Assembly (NCBI GenBank): GCA_004296815.1
Contig: SCVT01000307.1
Span: 1-26,031, forward strand
From: Reyranella sp.
GTDB taxonomy: Bacteria > Pseudomonadota > Alphaproteobacteria > Reyranellales > Reyranellaceae
Reading direction: 5' to 3'
DNA length: 26,031 nucleotides
Shown: piece by piece, positions 8,823-15,114 of the stretch
How the letters are laid out: every line of letters begins with the position of its first letter
Position numbering within the stretch: the first letter of the stretch is position 1
Notes under the pieces: model-generated
Databases searched by the model: none
The model's input: the letters and a program-made list of their open reading frames with translations, nothing else
What the model was told of the DNA's origin: nothing
Position numbers and translations under genes: made by a program

Positions 8823-8823
8823 G
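8805..8823 (+). promoter_or_regulatory. cobL ribosome binding site inside cobK, with overlapping divergent start codons
   Basis: On the + strand GAGGAGGAGG (8805-8814) stands six bases before the cobL ATG at 8821. The same bases on the other strand are the three consecutive Leu codons of the CobK nucleotide-binding strand. At 8820-8823 the palindrome CATG provides both start codons: ATG for cobL on the + strand and ATG for cobK on the minus strand. The overlap and motif are read directly; their use in translation is inferred. Confidence 0.8.
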
Positions 8824-10059
8824 GGTGAGCGCGCAACCTGCCCGGCGACGCGCTGGCTGTCCATCGTCGGCATCGGCGAGGACGGCGTCGAGGGCCTGTC
8901 GGACGTCGCGCGCCGTCTCGTCTCGTCGGCCGAGCTGGTGCTGGGCGGCAAACGTCATCTCGCCCTGGCCGCCGATCTCATCAAGGGCCGCCAGGTCGCT
9001 TGGCCCAGCCCGATCTCGCAGGTTCTGCCGGAGATCGAGAAGCATCGCGGCCGGCCCGTCGTCGTGCTGGCGAGCGGCGATCCTTTCCACTATGGCGCCG
9101 GTGACATGCTGATGCGTGCGTTCCCGGTCGAGGAGATGCTCTGCCTGCCGCAGCCCTCGTCGTTCAGCCTCGCGGCCTCGCGTCTCGGCTGGTCGCTGCA
9201 GGACGTGGCGTCGGTCAGCCTGCACGGCCGCGCGCTCGAGAACGTCGTGCGCCACCTGCAACCCGGCGCGCGCATCCTGGCGCTCTCTTGGGATGCGACG
9301 ACGCCCGCGAAGCTCGCGCAATTGCTTGTCGAGCGCGGCATGGCCGGCTCGACGCTCACGGTGCTGGAACAGCTCGGCGGTCCGCAGGAGCGCGTGCGCA
9401 AGGCGATGGCCGCTGCGTTCGACCTGAAGGACGTGGTCGCCCTCAACATCATCGCGCTCGAGGTCGTGGCATCAGACGACGCGAAGCTCGTGCCACTCGC
9501 TTCGGGCCTCGACGATTCTCTGTTCGAGCATGACGGGCAGCTCACCAAGCGCGACGTCCGCGCCGTGACGCTCTCCTCGCTGGCGCCGCGCCAGGGCGAG
9601 CTGCTGTGGGATGTCGGCCTCGGCGCGGGCTCGATCGCCATCGAATGGCTGCTGCGTCATCCCGCGATGCGCGCCATTGGCATTGAGGAAGACGCCGCCC
9701 GCGCGGCGCGGGCGGCGCGCAATGCGGCGGCGCTCGGCACGCCCGACCTGAAGATCGTCGAGAAGCCGGCTCCCGCGGCCTTCGAAGGCCTGCCGGCGCC
9801 CGACGCGATCTTCGTCGGCGGCGGCCTCTCCGATGCCGGCCTGCTCGACGCCGCTTGGGCGGCGCTGAAGCCCGGTGGCCGCATCGTCGCCAACGCCGTG
9901 TCGCTTTCCTCCGAGGCGCGCCTGATCGAGTGCTTCCAGAAGCACGGCGGCGAGATCACCAAGCTGCAGGTCGCCAAGGCCGGGCGCGTCGGTGCCGGCG
10001 ACGTCTTCGTCTGGCGCCACGCGGCGCCGGTCACCCAGTGGCGCGCGAGGAAGCCATGA
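8821..10059 (+). CDS. cobL: CobL, precorrin-6Y C5,15-methyltransferase (decarboxylating)
   Basis: CobL is a fused CbiE-CbiT enzyme that methylates C5 and C15 and decarboxylates the C12 acetate of precorrin-6B to give precorrin-8X. In the 412-residue product the N-terminal tetrapyrrole-methylase domain (CbiE, roughly 1-200) shows SIVGIGEDG and [10 protein letters not shown] (residue 86 onward). The C-terminal class I methyltransferase (CbiT) shows the SAM motif [11 protein letters not shown] at 261-271 and a later IFVGGGL block. The start ATG 8821 is supported by the strong GAGGAGGAGG site and by family N-terminus length. The frame is open further upstream but antisense to cobK. The stop overlaps the cobE ATG. 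Confidence 0.95.
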   Translation: MGERATCPATRWLSIVGIGEDGVEGLSDVARRLVSSAELVLGGKRHLALAADLIKGRQVAWPSPISQVLPEIEKHRGRPVVVLASGDPFHYGAGDMLMRAFPVEEMLCLPQPSSFSLAASRLGWSLQDVASVSLHGRALENVVRHLQPGARILALSWDATTPAKLAQLLVERGMAGSTLTVLEQLGGPQERVRKAMAAAFDLKDVVALNIIALEVVASDDAKLVPLASGLDDSLFEHDGQLTKRDVRAVTLSSLAPRQGELLWDVGLGAGSIAIEWLLRHPAMRAIGIEEDAARAARAARNAAALGTPDLKIVEKPAPAAFEGLPAPDAIFVGGGLSDAGLLDAAWAALKPGGRIVANAVSLSSEARLIECFQKHGGEITKLQVAKAGRVGAGDVFVWRHAAPVTQWRARKP

Positions 10060-10439
10060 TCGTGGCGGGGGTGGGCTGCCGGCGCGACACGTCGGCCGAC
10101 GAGATCGAGAAGGTCGTGCGCATGGCGCTGGGCCTGTTCGACCTGCCCGTCGAGCGGCTGGAGGCGATCGCCACGGAGTCGGAGAAGGCCCTGGAGCCGG
10201 CATTCCCGGAAGTCGCGCGACGTCTTTCGGTGAAGCTGATCGCCTGCACGGCGCTCGATCTCGACAAGGTGGCGGGCCGCGTGCTGACGCCGTCCAAGCT
10301 GGTGCTGAAGGCCAAGGGCCTGCCCTCGATCGCCGAGGCCTCGGCGCTGGTCGTGGCGGGGCGCGAGGGAAGATTGCTGGGAACAAGGGTGGCGAGCGAG
10401 CGCGCGACCTGCGCCATCGCCGTCGGAGAAGGACGATGA
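10056..10439 (+). CDS. cobE: CobE, CbiG C-terminal domain-like protein
   Basis: This small cytoplasmic protein of 127 residues matches the CobE/CbiG C-terminal domain. It has an N-terminal GVGCRRDT segment (residues 5-12), and the conserved wording [14 protein letters not shown] and [14 protein letters not shown] in the second half. In the anaerobic pathway CbiG opens the lactone and removes the C2 unit. The exact role of free-standing CobE in aerobic organisms is not settled. It overlaps cobL and cobM by ATGA at both ends, a position between these two genes that is common in alphaproteobacteria. With cobF missing here, its role in handling the extruded two-carbon fragment is of interest (inference). 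Confidence 0.92.
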   Translation: MIVAGVGCRRDTSADEIEKVVRMALGLFDLPVERLEAIATESEKALEPAFPEVARRLSVKLIACTALDLDKVAGRVLTPSKLVLKAKGLPSIAEASALVVAGREGRLLGTRVASERATCAIAVGEGR

Positions 10440-11194
10440 CGATCCATTTCATCGGCGCCGGGCCGGGTGCGCCCGACCTGATCACGGTGCGCGGCCGCGA
10501 CCTGATCGCGCGCTGCCCGGTCTGCCTCTATGCCGGTTCGCTGGTGCCGAAGGCGCTGCTCGATCATTGCCCGCCCGAGGCGCGAATCGTCGACACCGCG
10601 CCGATGTCGCTCGACGAGATCGTCGCCGAATGCCGGCGTGCGACCGACGCCGGCCAGGACGTGGCGCGGCTGCATTCGGGGGACCTCTCGGTGTGGAGCG
10701 CGATGGGCGAGCAGCTCCGTCGCCTCGACGAGGAGAAGATCGCCTACACGATCACGCCCGGCGTGCCGTCCTTCGCCGCTGCCGCCGCCGCGCTCGGCCA
10801 GGAACTCACCTTGCCGGAGCTGGCGCAGACGGTCGTGCTGACGCGCACCTCGGGCCGCGCCTCGGCGATGCCGCCGGGCGAGAAGCTTGCGGCCTTTGCC
10901 GCGACCGGCGCCACGCTCGCCATCCATCTTTCCATCCATGTGCTCGACAAGGTCGTGGCCGATCTGATGCCGCATTACGGTGCCGATTGCCCGGTCGCCG
11001 TCGTCTATCGTGCGACCTGGCCTGAGGAGCGCGTGATCCGCGGGACGCTCGCTACCATCGCCGCCGAGGTGGCGAAAACGCCGCTGGAGCGCACCGCGCT
11101 CATCCTGGTCGGCAAGGTCTTAGGTGCGCGCGACTTCCGCAACAGCGCGCTCTACGACGCGGCCTACCAGCGCCGGTTCCGCGGCCGCACATGA
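10436..11194 (+). CDS. cobM: CobM, precorrin-4 C11-methyltransferase
   Basis: CobM methylates C11 of precorrin-4 to give precorrin-5. The 252-residue product has the methylase loop GAGPGAPDL at residues 7-15, the CobM/CbiF-typical LYAGSLVP at 31-38 and [10 protein letters not shown] at 80-89, then [12 protein letters not shown] and [10 protein letters not shown]. The start ATG 10436 lies in the cobE stop and follows a GGAGAAGGA ribosome binding site. The stop overlaps the cobA ATG. An upstream in-frame extension into cobL/cobE is not used. Confidence 0.96.
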   Translation: MTIHFIGAGPGAPDLITVRGRDLIARCPVCLYAGSLVPKALLDHCPPEARIVDTAPMSLDEIVAECRRATDAGQDVARLHSGDLSVWSAMGEQLRRLDEEKIAYTITPGVPSFAAAAAALGQELTLPELAQTVVLTRTSGRASAMPPGEKLAAFAATGATLAIHLSIHVLDKVVADLMPHYGADCPVAVVYRATWPEERVIRGTLATIAAEVAKTPLERTALILVGKVLGARDFRNSALYDAAYQRRFRGRT

Positions 11195-11979
11195 ACCTAG
11201 ACGGCTTTCCAGATCTGCCCGATTTCCCGGCGGGCGAGGTATGGCTCGCGGGTGCGGGCCCCGGCGATCCGCGCCTGCTGACGGTGCTGGCGCTGCACGG
11301 CATCTCGAAAGCCGACGACATCGTGCACGACGCGCTGGTCGACTCGCGCGTGCTCAAGCTCGCGCGCGCCGACGCGCACTTCATCAAGGTCGGCAAGCGC
11401 GGCGGCCGGCCCTCGCCGCAGCAGCGCGACATCAACGAGACCCTGATCGAGCGCGCGCGGCTCGGCCGTCGCGTGCTGCGGCTCAAGGGCGGCGATCCGT
11501 TCGTGTTCGGCCGCGGCTGGGACGAGGCGATCGCGCTGGTGAAGGCGGGCATCCGCTTCCGCGTGATCCCGGGCCTGACCTCGGGCCTCGCGGGTGCGGC
11601 GCTCGCGGGCATTCCCGCGACCTCGCGCGACACCAACCACGCCGTCGTGCTGGCGGCCGGCCATCGCGCCGAGGACGGCCGCTCGGCCGGCGACTGGGAG
11701 GCGCTGGGCCGTCTCGGCCAGCCGCTGATCCTCTACATGCCGATGGCGCAGCTCGCCGATATCGCGGCGTCCCTGCAACGCGGCGGGCTCGCCGCCACGA
11801 CGCCGGCGGCGATGATCCAGTCCGCCACGACCGGCAACGAGCGCCTGGTCGAGAGCACCTTGGGCACGCTGGCGGACGACGCGGCGAAGAGCGGCATCGG
11901 CTCGCCCGCCATTGTTGTGATCGGCGCCATCGCGGGCCTGCGCAAGGAGCTGCTCGCCTCCATGGTTGGCTGGCAATGA
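11191..11979 (+). CDS. cobA: CobA, uroporphyrinogen-III C-methyltransferase
   Basis: CobA adds two SAM-derived methyl groups at C2 and C7 of uroporphyrinogen III, giving precorrin-2 and committing the intermediate to corrinoid (or siroheme) synthesis. The 262-residue single-domain protein has GAGPGDP at residues 21-27, the [12 protein letters not shown] segment at about 67-78, and [12 protein letters not shown] at 98-109, all diagnostic for this enzyme. It lacks the dehydrogenase/ferrochelatase half of CysG, so it is the dedicated SUMT type. Both ends overlap neighbours by ATGA (cobM upstream, cobB downstream). Confidence 0.97.
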   Translation: MNLDGFPDLPDFPAGEVWLAGAGPGDPRLLTVLALHGISKADDIVHDALVDSRVLKLARADAHFIKVGKRGGRPSPQQRDINETLIERARLGRRVLRLKGGDPFVFGRGWDEAIALVKAGIRFRVIPGLTSGLAGAALAGIPATSRDTNHAVVLAAGHRAEDGRSAGDWEALGRLGQPLILYMPMAQLADIAASLQRGGLAATTPAAMIQSATTGNERLVESTLGTLADDAAKSGIGSPAIVVIGAIAGLRKELLASMVGWQ

Positions 11980-13286
11980 GTCGCGGCTTCATCGTCGCGG
12001 CCGCACGGTCCGGTGCGGGCAAGACCACCATCGCCTCGGGCCTCATCCGCGCGCTGGCCCGTCGCGGCCGCACGGTGCAGCCTTTCAAGTGCGGCCCGGA
12101 CTACATCGATCCCGCCTTCCATGCCGCGGCCACCGGTCGGCCGAGCTTCAACCTCGACACCTGGGGCATGGCGCCGCCGACATTGGCGGCGCTGGTGCAA
12201 CGCCATCCCGCCGACCTCGCGGTCGTCGAGGGGGTGATGGGCCTGTTCGACGGCGTCGCCTCGCAAGGCCAGTCGGCGCGCGGCCAGACCGCCGATCTTG
12301 CGGCACTCACCGGCTGGCCGATCGTGCTGATCCTGGACGTGTCGGGCCAGGCCGAGACGGCGGCGGCGATCGCGGCAGGGCTGGCGCGCTACCGCAGCGA
12401 CATCGACGTCGCAGGCGTGATCCTCAATCGCGTCGCGAGCGCGCGCCATCTCGGCACCATCGCGCCGTCGCTCGAACGCGAGGGCGTCCGGCTGTTCGGC
12501 GCCATCGGCACGGACCGGCGCTTCGTGCTGCCCGAGCGGCACCTCGGCCTCGTGCAGGCGGTCGAGATGCCCGACATCCTTGCGCGGCTCGACGCGCTGG
12601 CCGACGCCGTGGAAAGCGCCCTCGATCTCGACGCGCTGGAGGCGATCGCGCGCCGGGCGACGCTCGCAGGCGCGGCGACGGCTGTCGGATTGCCGCCGCC
12701 CGGCCAGCGCATCGCGCTGGCGCACGATCGCGCCTTCTCCTTCATGTATCCGCACCTGCTCGAAGGCTGGCGCGCCGCGGGCGCGGAGATCCTGCCGTTC
12801 TCGCCGCTGGCCGACCAGGCACCTGATCCGGGCGCCGACGCCGTGTGGCTGCCCGGCGGCTATCCTGAGCTGCATGCCGGCACGCTCGCGGCCGCGGGTC
12901 GTTTCGCCGCCGGCATGCGTACGCTCGCGGCGAAGTCCGTGCCGATCCACGGCGAGTGCGGCGGCTACATGGTGCTGGGGCAGGGCCTCGAGACGGCCGA
13001 TGGCGCACGTCATGCGATGCTGGGTCTGCTGCAGGTCGAGACGTCGTTCGCGAAGCGCCGGCTGCACCTCGGCTATCGCCGCGCGCGACTCGTGGCCGAC
13101 AACGTGCTGGGTACCGCGGGAACCGAGGTGGCGGGTCACGAGTTCCACTATGCCAGTGTGCTGTCGGCGGGCGACGAGCCGCTCGTCGACTGCCGCGACG
13201 CGCTGGGCGCTGCCGTGCCCGAGGCCGGCGCGCGGCGCGGCGCGGTGAGCGGCACCTTCTTCCATGCAATCGACCGGTGGCTTTGA
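11976..13286 (+). CDS. cobB: CobB, hydrogenobyrinic acid a,c-diamide synthase
   Basis: CobB uses ATP and glutamine to amidate the a and c side chains of hydrogenobyrinic acid, producing the CobNST substrate. The 436-residue product has an N-terminal DRTG-type P-loop ARSGAGKTT at residues 10-18, KCGPDYIDP soon after, and a C-terminal class I glutamine amidotransferase domain. The nucleophile is Cys328 (in HGECGGYMVLG), with His388 in AGHEFHYA. The start ATG 11976 overlaps the cobA stop. The large in-frame upstream extension lies inside cobM/cobA and is spurious. The stop shares one base with the bluB ATG. Confidence 0.96.
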   Translation: MSRGFIVAAARSGAGKTTIASGLIRALARRGRTVQPFKCGPDYIDPAFHAAATGRPSFNLDTWGMAPPTLAALVQRHPADLAVVEGVMGLFDGVASQGQSARGQTADLAALTGWPIVLILDVSGQAETAAAIAAGLARYRSDIDVAGVILNRVASARHLGTIAPSLEREGVRLFGAIGTDRRFVLPERHLGLVQAVEMPDILARLDALADAVESALDLDALEAIARRATLAGAATAVGLPPPGQRIALAHDRAFSFMYPHLLEGWRAAGAEILPFSPLADQAPDPGADAVWLPGGYPELHAGTLAAAGRFAAGMRTLAAKSVPIHGECGGYMVLGQGLETADGARHAMLGLLQVETSFAKRRLHLGYRRARLVADNVLGTAGTEVAGHEFHYASVLSAGDEPLVDCRDALGAAVPEAGARRGAVSGTFFHAIDRWL

Positions 13287-13924
13287 TGACGCATCCCGAC
13301 TTCGACGCCGCTTTCCGAGCCCAGTTCCGCGATCTCGTCCTGTGGCGCCGTGACGTGCGCCGCTTCCGCACCGATCCCGTCCCGCGCGAGCGCATCGACA
13401 CGCTGATCGAGGTCGCGAGCCACGCGCCGTCGGTCGGCCTCAGCCAGCCGTGGCGCTTCGTGCATGTCGAGTCGACCGATCGTCGCCGCGCCGTCGTCGA
13501 GAGCTTCACCAGCGCCAACGAGAAGGCGCTGGCGGGCTACTCGGGCGAGAAGCATGCGATCTACGCCGGCCTGAAGCTCGCGGGCCTCAAGGAGGCGCCG
13601 GTCCATCTCGCGGTGTTCTCCGATGACGGCACGCACACCGGCAGCGGGCTCGGCCAGCAGACCATGCCGGAAACCCTGCACTATTCCGTCGTAGCAGCGA
13701 TCCAGACGTTGTGGCTCGCCGCACGCGCCGACGGGATCGGCATGGGTTGGGTGTCGATCCTCGACCCGAAGAAGGTGACCGTGGCGCTCGACGTGCCGGC
13801 CGGCTGGAATCTCGTCGCCTATCTCTGTCTCGGCTTCCCCGCCGAGGAGCATCTCGATCCCGAGCTCGAGCGGCATCACTGGGAAGAGCGGCACGACCTC
13901 AAGGACGTCGTGTTCACACGCTAG
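13286..13924 (+). CDS. bluB: BluB, 5,6-dimethylbenzimidazole synthase
   Basis: BluB is a nitroreductase-fold enzyme that consumes reduced FMN and O2 to cut the flavin into 5,6-dimethylbenzimidazole, the lower ligand of cobalamin. The 212-residue product shows the FMN-binding start WRRDVRRFRTDPV and the family blocks SHAPSVGLSQPWRF, AIQTLWLAARADGIGMGWVS and LCLGFPAEEH. It begins in the TGATG junction with cobB, where an upstream extension would read through cobB. Being the last gene of the operon, it indicates that the cell makes true cobalamin with the dimethylbenzimidazole ligand and again uses oxygen. Confidence 0.96.
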   Translation: MTHPDFDAAFRAQFRDLVLWRRDVRRFRTDPVPRERIDTLIEVASHAPSVGLSQPWRFVHVESTDRRRAVVESFTSANEKALAGYSGEKHAIYAGLKLAGLKEAPVHLAVFSDDGTHTGSGLGQQTMPETLHYSVVAAIQTLWLAARADGIGMGWVSILDPKKVTVALDVPAGWNLVAYLCLGFPAEEHLDPELERHHWEERHDLKDVVFTR

Positions 13925-13933
13925 CGCGGCTGT

Positions 13934-13956
13934 GACGCTTGACGCGCTTCAGCGTC
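13934..13956 (+). terminator. Small inverted repeat after bluB, weak terminator candidate
   Basis: GACGCT (13934-13939) and AGCGTC (13951-13956) form a perfect six-base stem with an 11-base loop, ten bases after the bluB stop. It is not followed by a proper T run, only scattered T in CAGTTTCCTC, so a Rho-independent terminator is doubtful. It could instead protect the 3' end of the cob message. Confidence 0.3.
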
Positions 13957-13965
13957 GCTGCCAGT

Positions 13966-14151
13966 TTCCTCGGCGGTGGTTCCCGCAAGGGATCAATAGG
14001 GAATGCGGTGCGCTCGTCTCGACGGGCAACTCCGCAGCTGCCCCCGCAACTGTGAGCGGCGAGCTTACGACCGGAATACCACTGGGAACGGCAACGTTTC
14101 TGGGAAGGTGGTCGAAGCGACGACCCGCAAGTCAGGAGACCTGCCACCAGC
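13966..14151 (+). promoter_or_regulatory. Cobalamin (adenosylcobalamin) riboswitch
   Basis: The conserved B12 riboswitch elements occur in order on the + strand: AATAGGGAATGCGGTG (near 13986-14000); the B12 box CAGCTGCCCCCGCAACTGTG (14035-14054) followed by AGCGG; ACCACTGGGAA (near 14078-14088); GGGAAGGTGG (14102-14111); and AGTCAGGAGACCTGCC (14130-14145). The outer stem is probably GGTGG near 13975 with CCACC near 14144. The riboswitch class lowers expression of downstream genes when intracellular cobalamin is high, which fits the btu transport operon that follows. The boundaries are approximate. Confidence 0.97.
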
Positions 14152-14249
14152 AGCGGTCACGCGCGAACGCATTGGGCGGGGTGTCCTAGTGTAGCAACCG
14201 ACCTGTCGCAGGGCCGTGCATACGGCGATGCGGCGGCGAGGCTACGGGT

Positions 14250-14279
14250 TCGCGGTGACGTACCGTTGTGCGTCCGCGA
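14250..14279 (+). promoter_or_regulatory. Hairpin downstream of the riboswitch, possible expression platform
   Basis: TCGCGG (14250-14255) pairs with CCGCGA (14274-14279), and ACG (14258-14260) with CGT (14271-14273), giving nine pairs with a two-base bulge and a ten-base loop. A pyrimidine-rich stretch TCTTCCTTCCTCTTT follows at about 14298-14311. It may be part of the riboswitch output, as a termination or Rho-loading region, but there is no direct T run after the stem. This is inference. Confidence 0.3.
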
Positions 14280-14348
14280 GTCTTGCCGTGCCCGAGTCTT
14301 CCTTCCTCTTTCGCAAAATCAGTCGCCCTGACTGGCTCTGTTGTGATA

Positions 14349-14366
14349 GTTATGTTATAACATAAC
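14349..14366. promoter_or_regulatory. Perfect 18-bp palindrome, Zur-like operator candidate
   Basis: GTTATGTTATAACATAAC reads identically on both strands and lies 13 bases before the methyltransferase ATG, in the most AT-rich stretch of the window. It contains two overlapping GTTAT-N3-ATAAC dyads. Bacterial Zur (zinc-sensing Fur family) operators share the TGTTATA...TATAACA theme, so a Zur-type regulator is the best match I know. Other Fur-family or repressor operators are possible. It may overlap a promoter placed downstream of the riboswitch, since TATAAC occurs within it. The symmetry is certain; the identity of the regulator is inferred. Confidence 0.6.
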
Positions 14367-14379
14367 ATCATATTCAGCC

Positions 14380-15114
14380 ATGAACCCCAGCGACACCATC
14401 GACGCCCTCGAGCTCTATGCCTCGGCGATCGACGCATCGGACTACGTCGCGCAGATCGCGCCGCTCGTGCGTCGCCTCGTGCCGGACGTGGGCGAGTTGC
14501 TCGATGTAGGGGCGGGTGGTGGCCAGCTCGGCGCTGCGCTGCGCGACCCGGCGCTGCCGTGGAGCGCTGTCGAGCCGTCACCCACCATGCAGCGCCGCCT
14601 GCGGCGATTGCCCGATCCGCCGCGCCTCATGGAGACGGGCTGGCAGGATGCGGCGGTCTCCGATGGCGCGCACGACACCGTCCTGGCGGCGACCATGCCC
14701 GCCTTCTTCGACTATCCCGAAGCCTTCCTCGCGCGCTGCCGCGCCTGGGCGCGCCGCACCATCGTGTGGGTGGTGCCGGCGCATCAGGGGCCGAAGGGCA
14801 TGTGCTTCGCGGGTTGCCTGCCATCGGAATGGCATCGTGAGGACGAGACGCCGGGCATCGACATCGTGCTGCGTGGGCTTTCGCCGCAGTCGCGTCCGCA
14901 GTGGACCGAGTTCGTCGACTGGACCTTCAGCGGCATCGTGCCCGAGCTCCGCCGCCTCGCCGCCTGGCAGGCCGACCGACTCGGCTGGTCGTCGGACGAC
15001 GAGCGCCGCGGCCGGCTGCTCGCCCACCTTTCGCTGCAGGCGACGTCCGTCGCCGGCGGCTTCCGTCTCGATATTCCAAGAAAAACCGCCGTGCTCGTTT
15101 GGGGGACAAGATGA
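14380..15114 (+). CDS. Class I SAM-dependent methyltransferase, unknown substrate
   Basis: This is the first gene of the btu operon, 244 residues, and looks cytoplasmic. It shows the class I SAM loop LLDVGAGGG (residues 40-48), an acidic residue after strand 2 (Glu65 in AVEPS), and a Rossmann core up to about residue 135. A distinctive Cys142-x3-Cys146 pair with His152 (in MCFAGCLPSEWH) could bind a metal or be catalytic. It does not look like any corrin-ring methylase (CobA/I/J/M/L). The start ATG 14380 has no visible Shine-Dalgarno sequence, and the palindrome lies just upstream, so a near-leaderless message from a proximal promoter is possible. Its stop overlaps the btuB ATG. Its substrate is unknown; a link to corrinoid or metal-complex uptake is inferred only from position. 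Confidence 0.85.
   Translation: MNPSDTIDALELYASAIDASDYVAQIAPLVRRLVPDVGELLDVGAGGGQLGAALRDPALPWSAVEPSPTMQRRLRRLPDPPRLMETGWQDAAVSDGAHDTVLAATMPAFFDYPEAFLARCRAWARRTIVWVVPAHQGPKGMCFAGCLPSEWHREDETPGIDIVLRGLSPQSRPQWTEFVDWTFSGIVPELRRLAAWQADRLGWSSDDERRGRLLAHLSLQATSVAGGFRLDIPRKTAVLVWGTR

Larger units (their letters stand above)
13925..14379 (+). other. Gene-free leader between the cob operon and the btu operon
   Basis: No convincing coding sequence is present in these 455 bases. From left to right it holds a small hairpin just after bluB, a cobalamin riboswitch, about 200 bases of GC-rich leader with possible hairpins, and an AT-rich segment (about 14341-14375) with a perfect palindrome, ending 4-5 bases before the methyltransferase ATG. 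Each is listed separately. Confidence 0.85.

Noticed and set aside
11124..11975. N-terminal extension of CobB reading through cobM/cobA in another frame
   Set aside because: The extension is Arg/Ala-rich noise. The conserved P-loop start and the ATGA junction at 11976 define the gene start. Similar extensions before cobJ, cobM and btuF were rejected for the same reason.
13932..14189. Small open frame (85 codons) across the bluB-btu leader
   Set aside because: It coincides with the riboswitch, whose conserved RNA blocks explain the sequence, and the peptide looks random.
14213..14226. GCCGT-GCAT-ACGGC hairpin as an intrinsic terminator
   Set aside because: It is only five base pairs with no following T run, too weak to call.
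14341..14361. A sigma-70 type promoter using TTGTGA and TATAAC around the palindrome
   Set aside because: The spacing between the boxes (9 bases) is far too short, and no good -35 box is found at 17 bases from TATAAC, so no promoter is listed as a feature.
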